From the NCBI GenBank assembly GCA_903827735.1, contig CAIKJM010000575.1, positions 1 to 16,751 on the forward strand: a stretch of DNA of 16,751 nucleotides. Reading direction: 5' to 3'. A program made the translations under genes and the position numbers. The stretch is from an uncultured Rhodanobacter sp. GTDB taxonomy: Bacteria > Pseudomonadota > Gammaproteobacteria > Xanthomonadales > Rhodanobacteraceae. The notes under the pieces are model-generated. The model had not been told where the DNA came from, made no database searches, and saw only the letters and a program-made list of their open reading frames with translations. The number at the start of each line of letters is the position of its first letter. Position 1 is the first letter of the stretch. Shown piece by piece: positions 1 through 7,139 of this stretch.

Positions 1-2
1 CA

Positions 3-461
3 GACAATCAGCCGCGCATGGTCGATGTGGGCAACAAAGTCGCCACGCAACGCATCGCGCGTGCGCAGGCGCGCGTGCTGCTGCCGGCCGACGTAGCCGG
101 GCAGTTGCGCAATGCTGGCCACATGACGCCCAAGGGTCCGGTGCTGACTACCGCTAACCTGGCCGGCGTGATGGGCGCCAAGGCCACGCCGCAGCTGATT
201 CCGCTGTGCCATCCGCTGATGCTGCAGCGCTGCCGCGTCGATCTAAGTGTCGAAGGCGACGAGATCGTCATCGTCTGCGAGGTCGCCTGCCACGGCACCA
301 CCGGCGTGGAGATGGAAGCGCTCACCGGCGCCAGCATCGCCGCGCTGACGGTGTACGACATGTGCAAGGCGATGTCGCACGACATCGTGATCCGCGACGT
401 GCGCCTGCTCCATAAATCCGGCGGCAAGCGCGATGTGAATACCGAGGCGACGTCCGCATGA
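3..461 (+). CDS. moaC: MoaC, cyclic pyranopterin monophosphate synthase (5' end cut by window)
   Basis: MoaC converts the 3',8-cyclo-GTP made by MoaA into cyclic pyranopterin monophosphate, the first committed precursor of molybdenum cofactor, in the cytoplasm. Counting from the ATG at base 18, the family signatures are a PKG lysine near residue 39, LCHPLM with His65, the TGVEMEAL block near residues 95-102, YDMCKA with Asp114 and Lys117, and the KSGGK tail. The frame is open to the left edge (DNQPR before that Met). In E. coli MoaC the matching Met-Val-Asp-Val is internal, about 14 residues into the protein, so the true start is probably upstream of the window and base 18 is not it. The stop overlaps the mobA start in an ATGA (458-461), which points to translational coupling. 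Identification is secure. Confidence 0.95.
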   Translation, partial: DNQPRMVDVGNKVATQRIARAQARVLLPADVAGQLRNAGHMTPKGPVLTTANLAGVMGAKATPQLIPLCHPLMLQRCRVDLSVEGDEIVIVCEVACHGTTGVEMEALTGASIAALTVYDMCKAMSHDIVIRDVRLLHKSGGKRDVNTEATSA

Positions 462-1060
462 GCGCGTCGACGCCATCATCGGCCGCCACCGTTTATGGGC
501 TGGTGCTCAGCGGCGGCGCCAGCCGGCGCATGCAGCACGACAAGGCGCTGATCGACTACCACGGCGAACCGCAGCTGCTGTGGACGTATCGCCTGCTTTC
601 ATCGGTTTTGGATCGGGTCTTTATTTCGGTGCGCAGCGACCAGCGTGACGAGCCCGTGCGTCGGGACCTGCCGCAGATCATCGACGCCTTCGACAACGCC
701 GGCCCCGCCGCCGGCATCCTGTCAGCACAGGCGCTCTACCCCGACGTCGCGTGGCTGGTCGTGGCCTGCGATCTGCCGCGACTGGATGCGGCAACGCTGC
801 AGCATCTGCTGCAGGCGCGCGATCCCAGTCGCGATGCAACGGCCTTCATCAGCACCCACGACGGCCTGCCCGAGCCGCTGTGCGCGCTGTGGGAGCCGGC
901 CAGTCACGCCAAACTTCTGGAACGCGTTCAGGTCGGACACAGCTGCCCGCGCAAGGCGCTGATCCAGGGGAACACGCAACTGCTGCAGCCTTACACGGCG
1001 CATGCGCTGGACAACATCAACACACCCGAAGAACTGGCCACACTGCGAGCTGCCCTCTGA
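458..1060 (+). CDS. mobA: MobA-type molybdenum cofactor guanylyltransferase
   Basis: A 200-residue nucleotidyltransferase of the MobA family. MobA joins GMP from GTP to molybdopterin to form the bis-MGD cofactor in the cytoplasm. The N-terminal nucleotide-binding loop LSGGASRRMQHDKAL covers residues 17-31, the Mg-binding ACDLP motif carries Asp105, and NINTPEEL lies near the C-terminus as is usual in the family. Length is typical. The usual Gly after Arg-Met in the loop is Gln26 here, a small departure. The start is the ATG that overlaps the moaC stop, and the stop shares one base with the moaD start (TGATG at 1058-1062). The neighbouring sulfite-oxidase-type enzyme would not need a guanylylated cofactor, so this gene probably serves other molybdoenzymes in the cell. 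Another MobA-like NTP transferase (for example MocA) is possible but less likely given the moa context. Confidence 0.88.
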   Translation: MSASTPSSAATVYGLVLSGGASRRMQHDKALIDYHGEPQLLWTYRLLSSVLDRVFISVRSDQRDEPVRRDLPQIIDAFDNAGPAAGILSAQALYPDVAWLVVACDLPRLDAATLQHLLQARDPSRDATAFISTHDGLPEPLCALWEPASHAKLLERVQVGHSCPRKALIQGNTQLLQPYTAHALDNINTPEELATLRAAL

Positions 1061-1302
1061 TGACCTCCGTTACCGTGGAATACTTTGCCCAGCTGCGCGA
1101 GCAGGCCGGGCAAGGTCGCGAAACCATTTCCAGCGCTGCCGAATCCCTCGCCGCGCTCTACGCCGAGCTGCGCGAGAGGCACGGTTTCCGGCTCGATACC
1201 GCCCAGCTCAAGGTCGCCGTAAACGCGCAGTTTCGCGACTGGCAGCAGCCACTGGCCGAAGGCGACGTGATCGTTTTCATTCCGCCGGTGGCCGGCGGAT
1301 GA
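1060..1302 (+). CDS. moaD: MoaD, molybdopterin synthase sulfur-carrier small subunit
   Basis: An 80-residue ubiquitin-fold protein. Its C-terminal glycine becomes a thiocarboxylate and delivers sulfur to cyclic pyranopterin monophosphate within the MoaD-MoaE complex. The start MTSVTVEYFAQLRE is typical, followed by DVIVFIPPVAGG with the required terminal Gly-Gly (residues 79-80). The start is the ATG at 1060 that shares one base with the mobA stop. An open frame runs further upstream but lies inside mobA and lacks similarity. The stop overlaps the moaE start (ATGA at 1299-1302). ThiS is the other GG-ended family of this size, but the position directly before moaE settles it as MoaD. Confidence 0.95.
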   Translation: MTSVTVEYFAQLREQAGQGRETISSAAESLAALYAELRERHGFRLDTAQLKVAVNAQFRDWQQPLAEGDVIVFIPPVAGG

Positions 1303-1754
1303 GCCGCGTCAGCATTGCCGCGCAGCCGGTCGACACCAATACGCTGCGGCGTGAACTACAGCGCCCGGGCTGCGGCGGCTTTTGCGTATTCGAAGGCTGG
1401 GTGCGCGAAACCAACGAGGGGCGCGAGGTCAGCGGACTGGATTACGAGGCCTATAACGAGCTGGCGATCAGCGAGGGCGAGCGCATCATCGACGAGGCCG
1501 TGCAGCGCTTCGGCATCGCCGACGCCCGCTGCGTGCATCGCGTCGGCAGCTTGGCGGTGGGCGATACGGCGGTGTGGATCGGCGTCGTCTCGCCGCATCG
1601 AGACGAGGCGTTCCGCGCCTGCCGCTACATTATCGATCAGGTCAAAATGCGCCTGCCGATCTGGAAAAAAGAGCACTATCTGGTCGGGGAGTCGTCCTGG
1701 GTCGCCTGCTCGCACGGGCCGGCCGACGATCACGATCACGCGCACCACGGCTGA
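1299..1754 (+). CDS. moaE: MoaE, molybdopterin synthase catalytic subunit
   Basis: A 151-residue catalytic large subunit of molybdopterin synthase. It accepts sulfur from the MoaD thiocarboxylate to make the dithiolene of molybdopterin. Residues matching the E. coli active site are visible with a constant offset of three: Arg36 (GWVRE), His100-Arg101 (SPHRDEAF), and Lys116 and Lys123 in the block KMRLPIWKKE. The start ATG overlaps the moaD stop by four bases. The C-terminus is a short acidic and histidine-rich tail (DDHDHAHHG, five His in the last nine residues with the preceding region), which is not part of the catalytic fold. The gene ends the tightly overlapping moa/mob group; a 118-base gap follows. 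Confidence 0.95.
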   Translation: MSRVSIAAQPVDTNTLRRELQRPGCGGFCVFEGWVRETNEGREVSGLDYEAYNELAISEGERIIDEAVQRFGIADARCVHRVGSLAVGDTAVWIGVVSPHRDEAFRACRYIIDQVKMRLPIWKKEHYLVGESSWVACSHGPADDHDHAHHG

Positions 1755-1872
1755 CGGAACATGTCGCCGAGTGTGTAGCAGGTAACCCGGTAGGTATCTG
1801 CAGCGAATGGATTAGAGACTTACTGCGTAAACTCGATATCAAGCCGTCGATCTGCTGCTGGGGAACCCTTCC
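1755..1872. other. Gap between moaE and the cytochrome gene
   Basis: 118 bases without a convincing gene. There is no hairpin with a T-run, so transcription may continue from the moa genes into the redox pair. A GGGGA about ten bases before the ATG at 1873 is a plausible ribosome binding site. I see no clear -35/-10 pair. Confidence 0.5.
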
Positions 1873-2805
1873 ATGACCACGGAAACCGTGACTGAAAACG
1901 TGATATCCCAGAGCGCCGCGGCGATGACGCCGCCCGCTCCGGCCACATCAAAACGGCTGGTCTACCGCCACTCGCTGCCGATCCGGCTGATGCACTGGAT
2001 CAACGTGATCAGCCTGTCGCTGATGTTCTTCAGCGGACTGCAGATCTTCAATGCGCATCCGAGTCTGTCTTGGGGCAATTACAACAACCCGGACAAGCCC
2101 CTGCTTGCGCTGGACGCGCGTGAGGACGCCAACGGCAACCTCACCGGCATTACCCGCATCGGCAAGCACGAGTTCAACACCACCGGCGTTTTCGGTGTTT
2201 CCAAAGGTCCTGATGGCACGCCGACGGCGCGCGGCTTTCCCTCCTGGCTCACCGTGCCCGGTCCGGGCTGGCTGTCGATGGGCAGGCAATGGCATTTCTT
2301 TTTTGCCTGGATCTTCGTGCTCAACGGCATCTGCTACATCGGCTATTCGCTGGCGAAAAAGCACGTGCAGCGCGACCTGTGGCCGACTAAGGCGGACTGG
2401 CGCGGCATCGGCCGGTCGATCGCCGACCACGTGCGCTTTCGGCATCCGCACGGTGAGGAAGCGCTGCGTTACAACATCCTGCAGCGGCTGGCGTATCTGA
2501 TCGTGATCTTTGTCTTCGGCATCGGCATCGTGCTGATGGGCCTGGCCATGTCGCCGCGGATGGACGCGGTGCTGTCGCCGATAGTGGAATTCGTCGGCGG
2601 CCGGCAGGCGGCGCGCACCATCCACTTCATCATCGCCTGGGCCTTCGTCGCCTTTGTATTGATCCACGTGTTCGAGGTGTTGATCAGCGGCGTGTTCAAT
2701 CAGCTGCGCGGCATGATCACCGGCTATTACAAGGTGGACGTGGAGCCGGTGAGCGTGGTCAAACCCGAACCGGTGGCGGTGATCAAGGAGACGTCCCATG
2801 ACTGA
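1873..2805 (+). CDS. b-type cytochrome membrane subunit (cytochrome b561/Ni-hydrogenase CytB-like)
   Basis: A 310-residue inner-membrane di-heme cytochrome of the cytochrome b/b6-domain type. It most likely passes electrons between the quinone pool and the molybdoenzyme encoded directly downstream. I see four hydrophobic helices, roughly residues 38-58, 140-162, 204-225 and 248-275. Candidate heme ligands are His33 and His41 (YRHSLPIRLMHW), His141 (QWHFFFAW), and His251 and His265, 14 residues apart in the last helix. Between helices 1 and 2 lies a large hydrophilic loop of about 80 residues (60-139), which may form a docking surface. A 30-residue Ala/Pro-rich leader precedes the first helix. 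The stop overlaps the next start by 8 bases, a strong sign of a paired complex. The physiological substrate cannot be read from the sequence. Confidence 0.85.
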   Translation: MTTETVTENVISQSAAAMTPPAPATSKRLVYRHSLPIRLMHWINVISLSLMFFSGLQIFNAHPSLSWGNYNNPDKPLLALDAREDANGNLTGITRIGKHEFNTTGVFGVSKGPDGTPTARGFPSWLTVPGPGWLSMGRQWHFFFAWIFVLNGICYIGYSLAKKHVQRDLWPTKADWRGIGRSIADHVRFRHPHGEEALRYNILQRLAYLIVIFVFGIGIVLMGLAMSPRMDAVLSPIVEFVGGRQAARTIHFIIAWAFVAFVLIHVFEVLISGVFNQLRGMITGYYKVDVEPVSVVKPEPVAVIKETSHD

Positions 2806-3553
2806 CCGTCGTACATTTCTGCGCATGGCCATCATGGGCACCGCCGGCCTGCTGGTCGCCGGTTGCGACAAGATCTCGCAGAGCAGCTGGGGTCCGAAAG
2901 TACTCGGCAAGGCTCAAGGGCTGAACCGGCGCGTGCAGGCGCTGCTGTCGCCGTCCAGCGCGATGGCCAAGGAATACACCGAAGCCGATATCTCGCCGAC
3001 CTTCCATCCGAACGGCACCACCATGCCGGACACGGACGAATACCAGGCGCTGATGGCGAACAACTTTCGCGACTACAAGCTCAAGGTCACCGGCCTGGTG
3101 AGCAAGCCGGGCGAGTTTTCCATCGACGATCTGAAGAAGCTCGACAACCGCACCCAGATCACCCGTCATGACTGCGTTGAGGGCTGGAGCGCCATCGGCA
3201 AATGGCAGGGCACGCAGCTGTCCGCCCTGCTCGATCACGTCGGCGTCGACCCCAAGGCGCGCTTCGTGGTGTTCCACTGCCTGGACAATATGGACGTGGA
3301 CACGCCCTACTACGAAAGCGTCGATATCGAGGAAGCGCGCCATCCGCAGACGCTGCTCGCCTTCAATCTCAACGACAAGCCGCTGCCGGTATCCAACGGC
3401 GCGCCGCTGCGCCTGCGCGTGGGTCGCCAGCTGGGCTACAAGCAGGCCAAGTACATCGGCAGCATCGAGCTGGTCGATACCTTTGCCAAGATCGGCAGTG
3501 GCAACGGCGGCTACTGGGAAGACCAGGGCTACGAGTGGTACGCGGGTATCTGA
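2798..3553 (+). CDS. Molybdopterin-dependent oxidoreductase, sulfite oxidase/MsrP fold, Tat lipoprotein
   Basis: A 251-residue periplasmic molybdoenzyme of the sulfite-oxidase superfamily (Oxidored_molyb domain), related to MsrP/YedY. The molybdenum-ligand cysteine is Cys126 in RHDCVEGWS. The family blocks WQGTQLSALL, HPQTLLAFNLNDKPLPVSNGAPLRL and YKQAKYIGSIEL follow in order. The N-terminus is a twin-arginine signal (RRTFLR, residues 4-9) that runs into a lipobox LVAGC ending at Cys23, with Asp24 next. This predicts export of the folded, cofactor-loaded protein and lipid anchoring, probably at the inner membrane. A strong ribosome binding site AAGGAG (2785-2790) sits inside the cytochrome gene, 7 bases before the ATG. 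It is shorter than MsrP (about 330 residues). The cytochrome just upstream is the likely redox partner; the substrate is unknown. Confidence 0.9.
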   Translation: MTDRRTFLRMAIMGTAGLLVAGCDKISQSSWGPKVLGKAQGLNRRVQALLSPSSAMAKEYTEADISPTFHPNGTTMPDTDEYQALMANNFRDYKLKVTGLVSKPGEFSIDDLKKLDNRTQITRHDCVEGWSAIGKWQGTQLSALLDHVGVDPKARFVVFHCLDNMDVDTPYYESVDIEEARHPQTLLAFNLNDKPLPVSNGAPLRLRVGRQLGYKQAKYIGSIELVDTFAKIGSGNGGYWEDQGYEWYAGI

Positions 3554-3564
3554 ATTGCGCGAAC

Positions 3565-3626
3565 AGCCGCGCGGCTAGACCTGTCGGCATCCGCTCCCTA
3601 CTATCGGAGCGGATTCCCACGACAGG
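3565..3626 (+). promoter_or_regulatory. Palindrome and long hairpin in front of the M28 peptidase gene
   Basis: Between the two genes lie a perfect 12-base palindrome AGCCGCGCGGCT (3565-3576) and a longer hairpin. The hairpin has an outer stem CCTGTCG (3580-3586) with CGACAGG (3620-3626), an inner stem ATCCGCTCC (3589-3597) with GGAGCGGAT (3606-3614), and an 8-base loop. The AGG that best serves as ribosome binding site for the TTG start at 3636 is the last part of the outer stem. There is no T-run, so this is not a classical terminator. It could mask the ribosome binding site, or mark the 3' end of the molybdenum operon transcript. The pairing is seen directly; function is inferred. Confidence 0.55.
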
Positions 3627-3635
3627 TAGCTGCTC

Positions 3636-5294
3636 TTGAAACGACTGATGCTTTCCACACTCGCGCTGGCCGTATCGACGGCCGTGATGGCTGCCGCCGT
3701 CAATGCACCCACCTTTGATCCGCACCGTCTGTCCGACGAGGTGAAGACGCTGTCCTCCGATGCGTTCGAAGGCCGCGGCCCCGCCACACCGGCCGAAACC
3801 AAAACCATCGACTATGTCGTCGCACAGATGAAAGCCGCCGGCCTTCAGCCAGGCGGCGATCTCAGCAACGGCAAGCGCGCATGGACTCAGGCGGTGCCGC
3901 TGCTGCGCACCGAAATCATCGGTACGCCCGCGCTAAGCCTGTCGATCGACGGCAAATCGCAGTCGCTGACTCAAGGCAATGAGATCGCGGTGCGTGCGCC
4001 CATGGATGGCTCGACATCCGTGGCGATCGCCAACGCGCCGCTGGTGTTCGTGGGCTACGGCGTCAACGCACCAGAGCGTCACTGGGATGACTTCAAGGGC
4101 GTCGACCTGCACGGCAAGATCGCCGTGGTGTTGATCAACGACCCGGATTTCGAAACCGGCGTCGGCGATTTCGGCGGCAAGGCGATGACCTACTACGGCC
4201 GCTGGACCTACAAGTACGAGGAAGCCGCGCGCCAGGGTGCGCTCGGCATGCTGGTGATCCACGAAACGGCACCGGCCTCCTATGGCTGGAACACGGTGAA
4301 GAACTCCAACATCATCACCATGTTCGACATCGTGCGCGACAAACCGGCCGCCGTGCATCCCCAGCTGGAAGCGTGGATCCAGCGCGATCTCGCCGTCGAC
4401 ATGTTCAAGCGCGCCGGGCTCGATTTCGAGGCGCTGAAAAAGCAGGCGCAGACGCGCGAGTTCAAGCCGGTGACGCTGAAAGGCGAAAGCTTCTCGGCCA
4501 ATTTCAAGGTCGACTCCAAAGTTATCACCTCGCACAACATCGTCGGCCGGATCGAGGGCAGCAAGCACCCCGATCAGACCGTGATATACAGCGCGCACTG
4601 GGATCATCTGGGCGTCGGCCAGCCCGATGCGAAAGGCGATCGCATCTACAACGGTGCCGTTGACAATGCCACTGGCACGGCGGCGCTTATCGAACTCGGT
4701 CGTGCCTTCGCCAAGGCGCCGCGGCCGGAGCGTTCGGTGGTGTTTCTCAATGTCACCGTCGAGGAGAAAGGACTGCTCGGCTCGGAGTACTACGCCGCCA
4801 AGCCGCTGTATCCGCTGGCCACCACGGTCGGCGTGATCAATATGGACGCGCTCGATCCGCACGGCCCCGCGCGTAACTTCACCATCTCGGGCAGCGCCAA
4901 GCTCGACCTGTTGGACGACCTGATCAGCGAAGCGAAAAAATTTGGCATGGTCTACAGCCCGGATCCGAAGCCGGAAGCGGGACACTTCTTCCGCTCCGAT
5001 CACTTCTCGTTCGCCAAGCGCGGTGTGCCGGCGATCTCGTTCGGTTCGGGTAACGACTGGGTGGACGGTGGTCTCGCCGCAGGCAAGGCCGCCGAGGACG
5101 ACTACACGGCCAAGCGTTACCACCAGCCCGGCGACGAGTGGCAGGCCGACTGGCCGTTCACCGGCATGGCGCGCGACCTGAAGGTGCTTTACCTGCTCGG
5201 CAGCGATTTGGCCAATTCCAATCAGTGGCCGAACTGGAGCAAGGATTCCGAATTCCGCGCCGCACGCGACAAGACGGCCGCCGAACGCAAGTAA
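3636..5294 (+). CDS. Secreted M28 family zinc metallopeptidase with PA domain
   Basis: A 552-residue exported aminopeptidase-like enzyme with a co-catalytic two-zinc centre. A signal peptide MKRLMLSTLALAVSTAVMA covers about the first 20 residues. A protease-associated domain is inserted at roughly residues 135-260. The zinc ligands and catalytic residues are in the canonical order: His321 and Asp323 (SAHWDHLG), Asp343 (GAVDNATG), Glu376-Glu377 (TVEEKGLLG), Asp404 (INMDAL) and His456 (SDHFSF). I chose the TTG at 3636 because it supplies the basic Lys-Arg of the signal peptide and has AGG nine bases upstream; an ATG at 3648 is the alternative and would lose Lys-Arg. The gene is a single unit between a hairpin and a terminator. 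It most likely acts in the periplasm or medium on peptides; the exact specificity is not visible. Confidence 0.92.
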   Translation: MKRLMLSTLALAVSTAVMAAAVNAPTFDPHRLSDEVKTLSSDAFEGRGPATPAETKTIDYVVAQMKAAGLQPGGDLSNGKRAWTQAVPLLRTEIIGTPALSLSIDGKSQSLTQGNEIAVRAPMDGSTSVAIANAPLVFVGYGVNAPERHWDDFKGVDLHGKIAVVLINDPDFETGVGDFGGKAMTYYGRWTYKYEEAARQGALGMLVIHETAPASYGWNTVKNSNIITMFDIVRDKPAAVHPQLEAWIQRDLAVDMFKRAGLDFEALKKQAQTREFKPVTLKGESFSANFKVDSKVITSHNIVGRIEGSKHPDQTVIYSAHWDHLGVGQPDAKGDRIYNGAVDNATGTAALIELGRAFAKAPRPERSVVFLNVTVEEKGLLGSEYYAAKPLYPLATTVGVINMDALDPHGPARNFTISGSAKLDLLDDLISEAKKFGMVYSPDPKPEAGHFFRSDHFSFAKRGVPAISFGSGNDWVDGGLAAGKAAEDDYTAKRYHQPGDEWQADWPFTGMARDLKVLYLLGSDLANSNQWPNWSKDSEFRAARDKTAAERK

Positions 5295-5330
5295 TTAAAA
5301 GTAATCAGCGGAACCAAGCTTACCGAGAAG

Positions 5331-5357
5331 CCACTCCCGCAACGGAGTGGTTTTTTT
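5331..5357 (+). terminator. Rho-independent terminator of the M28 peptidase gene
   Basis: CCACTCC (5331-5337) pairs with GGAGTGG (5344-5350) around a six-base loop, followed by seven T (5351-5357). It works in the + direction. The T-run overlaps the stop codon of the convergent alpha-glucosidase gene (5356-5358). There is no A-run on the other side, so it does not look bidirectional. Confidence 0.85.
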
Positions 5358-7026
5358 AAGGTGTTGCTGCCGCTGTCTCCGTCGCGCTGGCTATCGAAGC
5401 AACGCGGGTGGACGGCAACGACGCAAACCACACGCCGTAGGCGGGCAGATGCAGCTGCCGGTCGCGCAGCTCGCCGCGGGTCAGGCCGTGGCCGAACATC
5501 GCCACGGCTTCGCTCGCCGGGGGCAGGTCGATCTCCACCGGCATATCGGCAAGATTGAATACCGCCAACACCGTCTTGCTCTCAAAGCTGCGGGTGAAGG
5601 CCAGTACCGGTTCAGCCGTCTCAATAAAACGAATATCACCCCAGCGCAGCGCGGGCTGCGACTGACGCCAGTGCATGAAGGCGCGAAAACCGTGCAGCAC
5701 CGAATGCGGGTCGCCTTCCTGCCGGATCACGGCCAACACGCGGTGTTCGGGCGGCACGGGTAGCCACGGCGTACCGCGGCTGAAGCCGGCGTGCTCACCT
5801 TCGTTCCATGGCATCGGCGTGCGGCAACCGTCGCGGCCTTTGAACTGCGGCCAGAAGGCAATGCCGTAAGGATCCTGCAGCGACGCGAACGGCAGCTCCG
5901 CTTCGGTCAGACCCAATTCCTCACCCTGATATACGCAGACCGAACCGCGCAACGAGCTGAGCAAAGCCGTGAGCAGGTTGGCCAGCGGCGCCGCCGGCTT
6001 GCCCTTGCCCCAGCGTGACAGCACGCGTTGCACATCGTGATTGGAGATTGCCCAGCAGGGCCATCCTTCGATCATCTGCGCTTCGAGCCGCTGCACCGTC
6101 TCGCGGATATAGCTGGCGCTAAAATCGTCGGTCAGCAACTCGAAGCTGTAACCCATGTGCAGGCGATGCGGCCGGGTGTATTCGGCCATGGTGGCAAGCG
6201 AATCTTCTGAAGAAATTTCGCCCAGTGCGGCCACATCCGTATAGCCGTCCATCAGCGCGCGCAGCTCGCCGAGAAATGCCAAATTTTCCGGCTGTGTATT
6301 GTTGTAGTAGTGGTACTGAAACGCGTACGGGTTGTCCGGGCTGAAGCCCCGACCGACGCGCTGGTCCTTCGGCTTGGGCGGGTTGTCACGCAGCTGACGG
6401 TCGTGAAAGCAGAAGTTGATGGCATCCAGCCGCACGCCGTCCACACCCTTGTCCAACCAGAAGCGCACGCTGTCGAGGATTGCCTCGCGCACCTGCGGGT
6501 TATGAAAATTCAGATCCGGTTGCGCCGTCAGAAAGTTGTGCAGGTAATACTGACCGCGCCGCGGCTCCCACTGCCAGGCCGAGCCACCGAACAGCGACAG
6601 CCAATTGTTCGGCGGACTACCGTCGTCGCGTGCGTCGGCCCACACATACCAGTCGGCTTTCGCGTTGTCGCGGCTCTCCCGGCTCTCGCGAAACCACGCG
6701 TGATCGACCGAGGTGTGGCTTAGCACCTGATCGATCATCACCTTCAACCCAAGCCCGTGCGCCTTGGCCAGCAGACGATCGAAGTCGGCCAACGTGCCGA
6801 ACAGCGGATCGACGTCGCGATAGTCGGCGATGTCGTAGCCGAAGTCGGCCATCGGCGATTTGAAAAACGGCGAAATCCAGATCGCGTCCACGCCAAGGCT
6901 GGCGACATAGTCAAGCCGCTCGACAATGCCCGGCAGATCGCCGACGCCGTCGCCGTTGGTGTCAAGAAAACTGCGCGGATAGATCTGATAGATGACGGCA
7001 CCGCGCCACCAGCTTGCGTCGGACAT
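5356..7026 (-). CDS. GH13 alpha-glucosidase, XgtA-like, cytoplasmic
   Basis: A 556-residue exo-acting alpha-glucosidase that releases glucose from the non-reducing end of maltose and short alpha-glucans. It closely resembles Xanthomonas alpha-glucosidases known for strong transglucosylation. The catalytic triad of clan GH-H is present: nucleophile Asp201 (GVRLDAINF), acid/base Glu270 (ALGEISSED) and Asp331 (SNHDVQR). A calcium-type loop DTNGDGVGD covers 22-30, with Asp99 and His104 in DQVLSHT. There is no signal peptide, so it acts in the cytoplasm. I placed the start at MSDASWW (7026), where family similarity begins, with GGGG about 11 bases upstream. An in-frame ATG at 7101 would add 25 unrelated residues. 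The C-terminus has an Ala/Thr/Ser tail of about 20 residues. It is divergent from the TonB receptor and shares a mirrored operator-like site with it. Sucrose may also be a substrate, as in some relatives. Confidence 0.93.
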   Translation of the reverse strand: MSDASWWRGAVIYQIYPRSFLDTNGDGVGDLPGIVERLDYVASLGVDAIWISPFFKSPMADFGYDIADYRDVDPLFGTLADFDRLLAKAHGLGLKVMIDQVLSHTSVDHAWFRESRESRDNAKADWYVWADARDDGSPPNNWLSLFGGSAWQWEPRRGQYYLHNFLTAQPDLNFHNPQVREAILDSVRFWLDKGVDGVRLDAINFCFHDRQLRDNPPKPKDQRVGRGFSPDNPYAFQYHYYNNTQPENLAFLGELRALMDGYTDVAALGEISSEDSLATMAEYTRPHRLHMGYSFELLTDDFSASYIRETVQRLEAQMIEGWPCWAISNHDVQRVLSRWGKGKPAAPLANLLTALLSSLRGSVCVYQGEELGLTEAELPFASLQDPYGIAFWPQFKGRDGCRTPMPWNEGEHAGFSRGTPWLPVPPEHRVLAVIRQEGDPHSVLHGFRAFMHWRQSQPALRWGDIRFIETAEPVLAFTRSFESKTVLAVFNLADMPVEIDLPPASEAVAMFGHGLTRGELRDRQLHLPAYGVWFASLPSTRVASIASATETAAATP

Positions 7027-7123
7027 TGAACGAAACCCCATGACATGAGCCGTCCGTGCCACGCGGGCGCTCGTCGGCGAGTGGCTGCAGCTTAACGGCA
7101 CGCTCGTGGCATGACGCAGGGGG

Positions 7124-7139
7124 CTGCATACGTATTCAT
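7124..7139 (-). promoter_or_regulatory. Operator-like site facing the alpha-glucosidase gene
   Basis: On the - strand this reads ATGAATACGTATGCAG, a near-palindrome around an ATACGTAT core with TG/CA edges (TGAATACGTATGCA). It lies 98 bases upstream of the alpha-glucosidase ATG. An exact copy in opposite orientation lies at 7315-7330. The form, with an even palindrome and central CG, suits a LacI-family regulator, which commonly controls such sugar loci. The regulator is inferred, not seen. Confidence 0.6.

Noticed and set aside
1948..2910. A 320-codon open frame antisense to the cytochrome gene
   Set aside because: It crosses the junction of two overlapping real genes on the other strand and has no membrane or domain pattern.
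3933..5123. A 396-codon open frame antisense to the M28 peptidase
   Set aside because: The + strand protein has all catalytic motifs; the antisense translation has no coherent domain and is rich in His/Arg/Val as expected for a shadow frame.
7027..7101. N-terminal extension of the alpha-glucosidase to the ATG at 7101
   Set aside because: The added 25 residues lack similarity to relatives, which begin at the MSD-type start followed by WWRGAVIYQIYPRSF.
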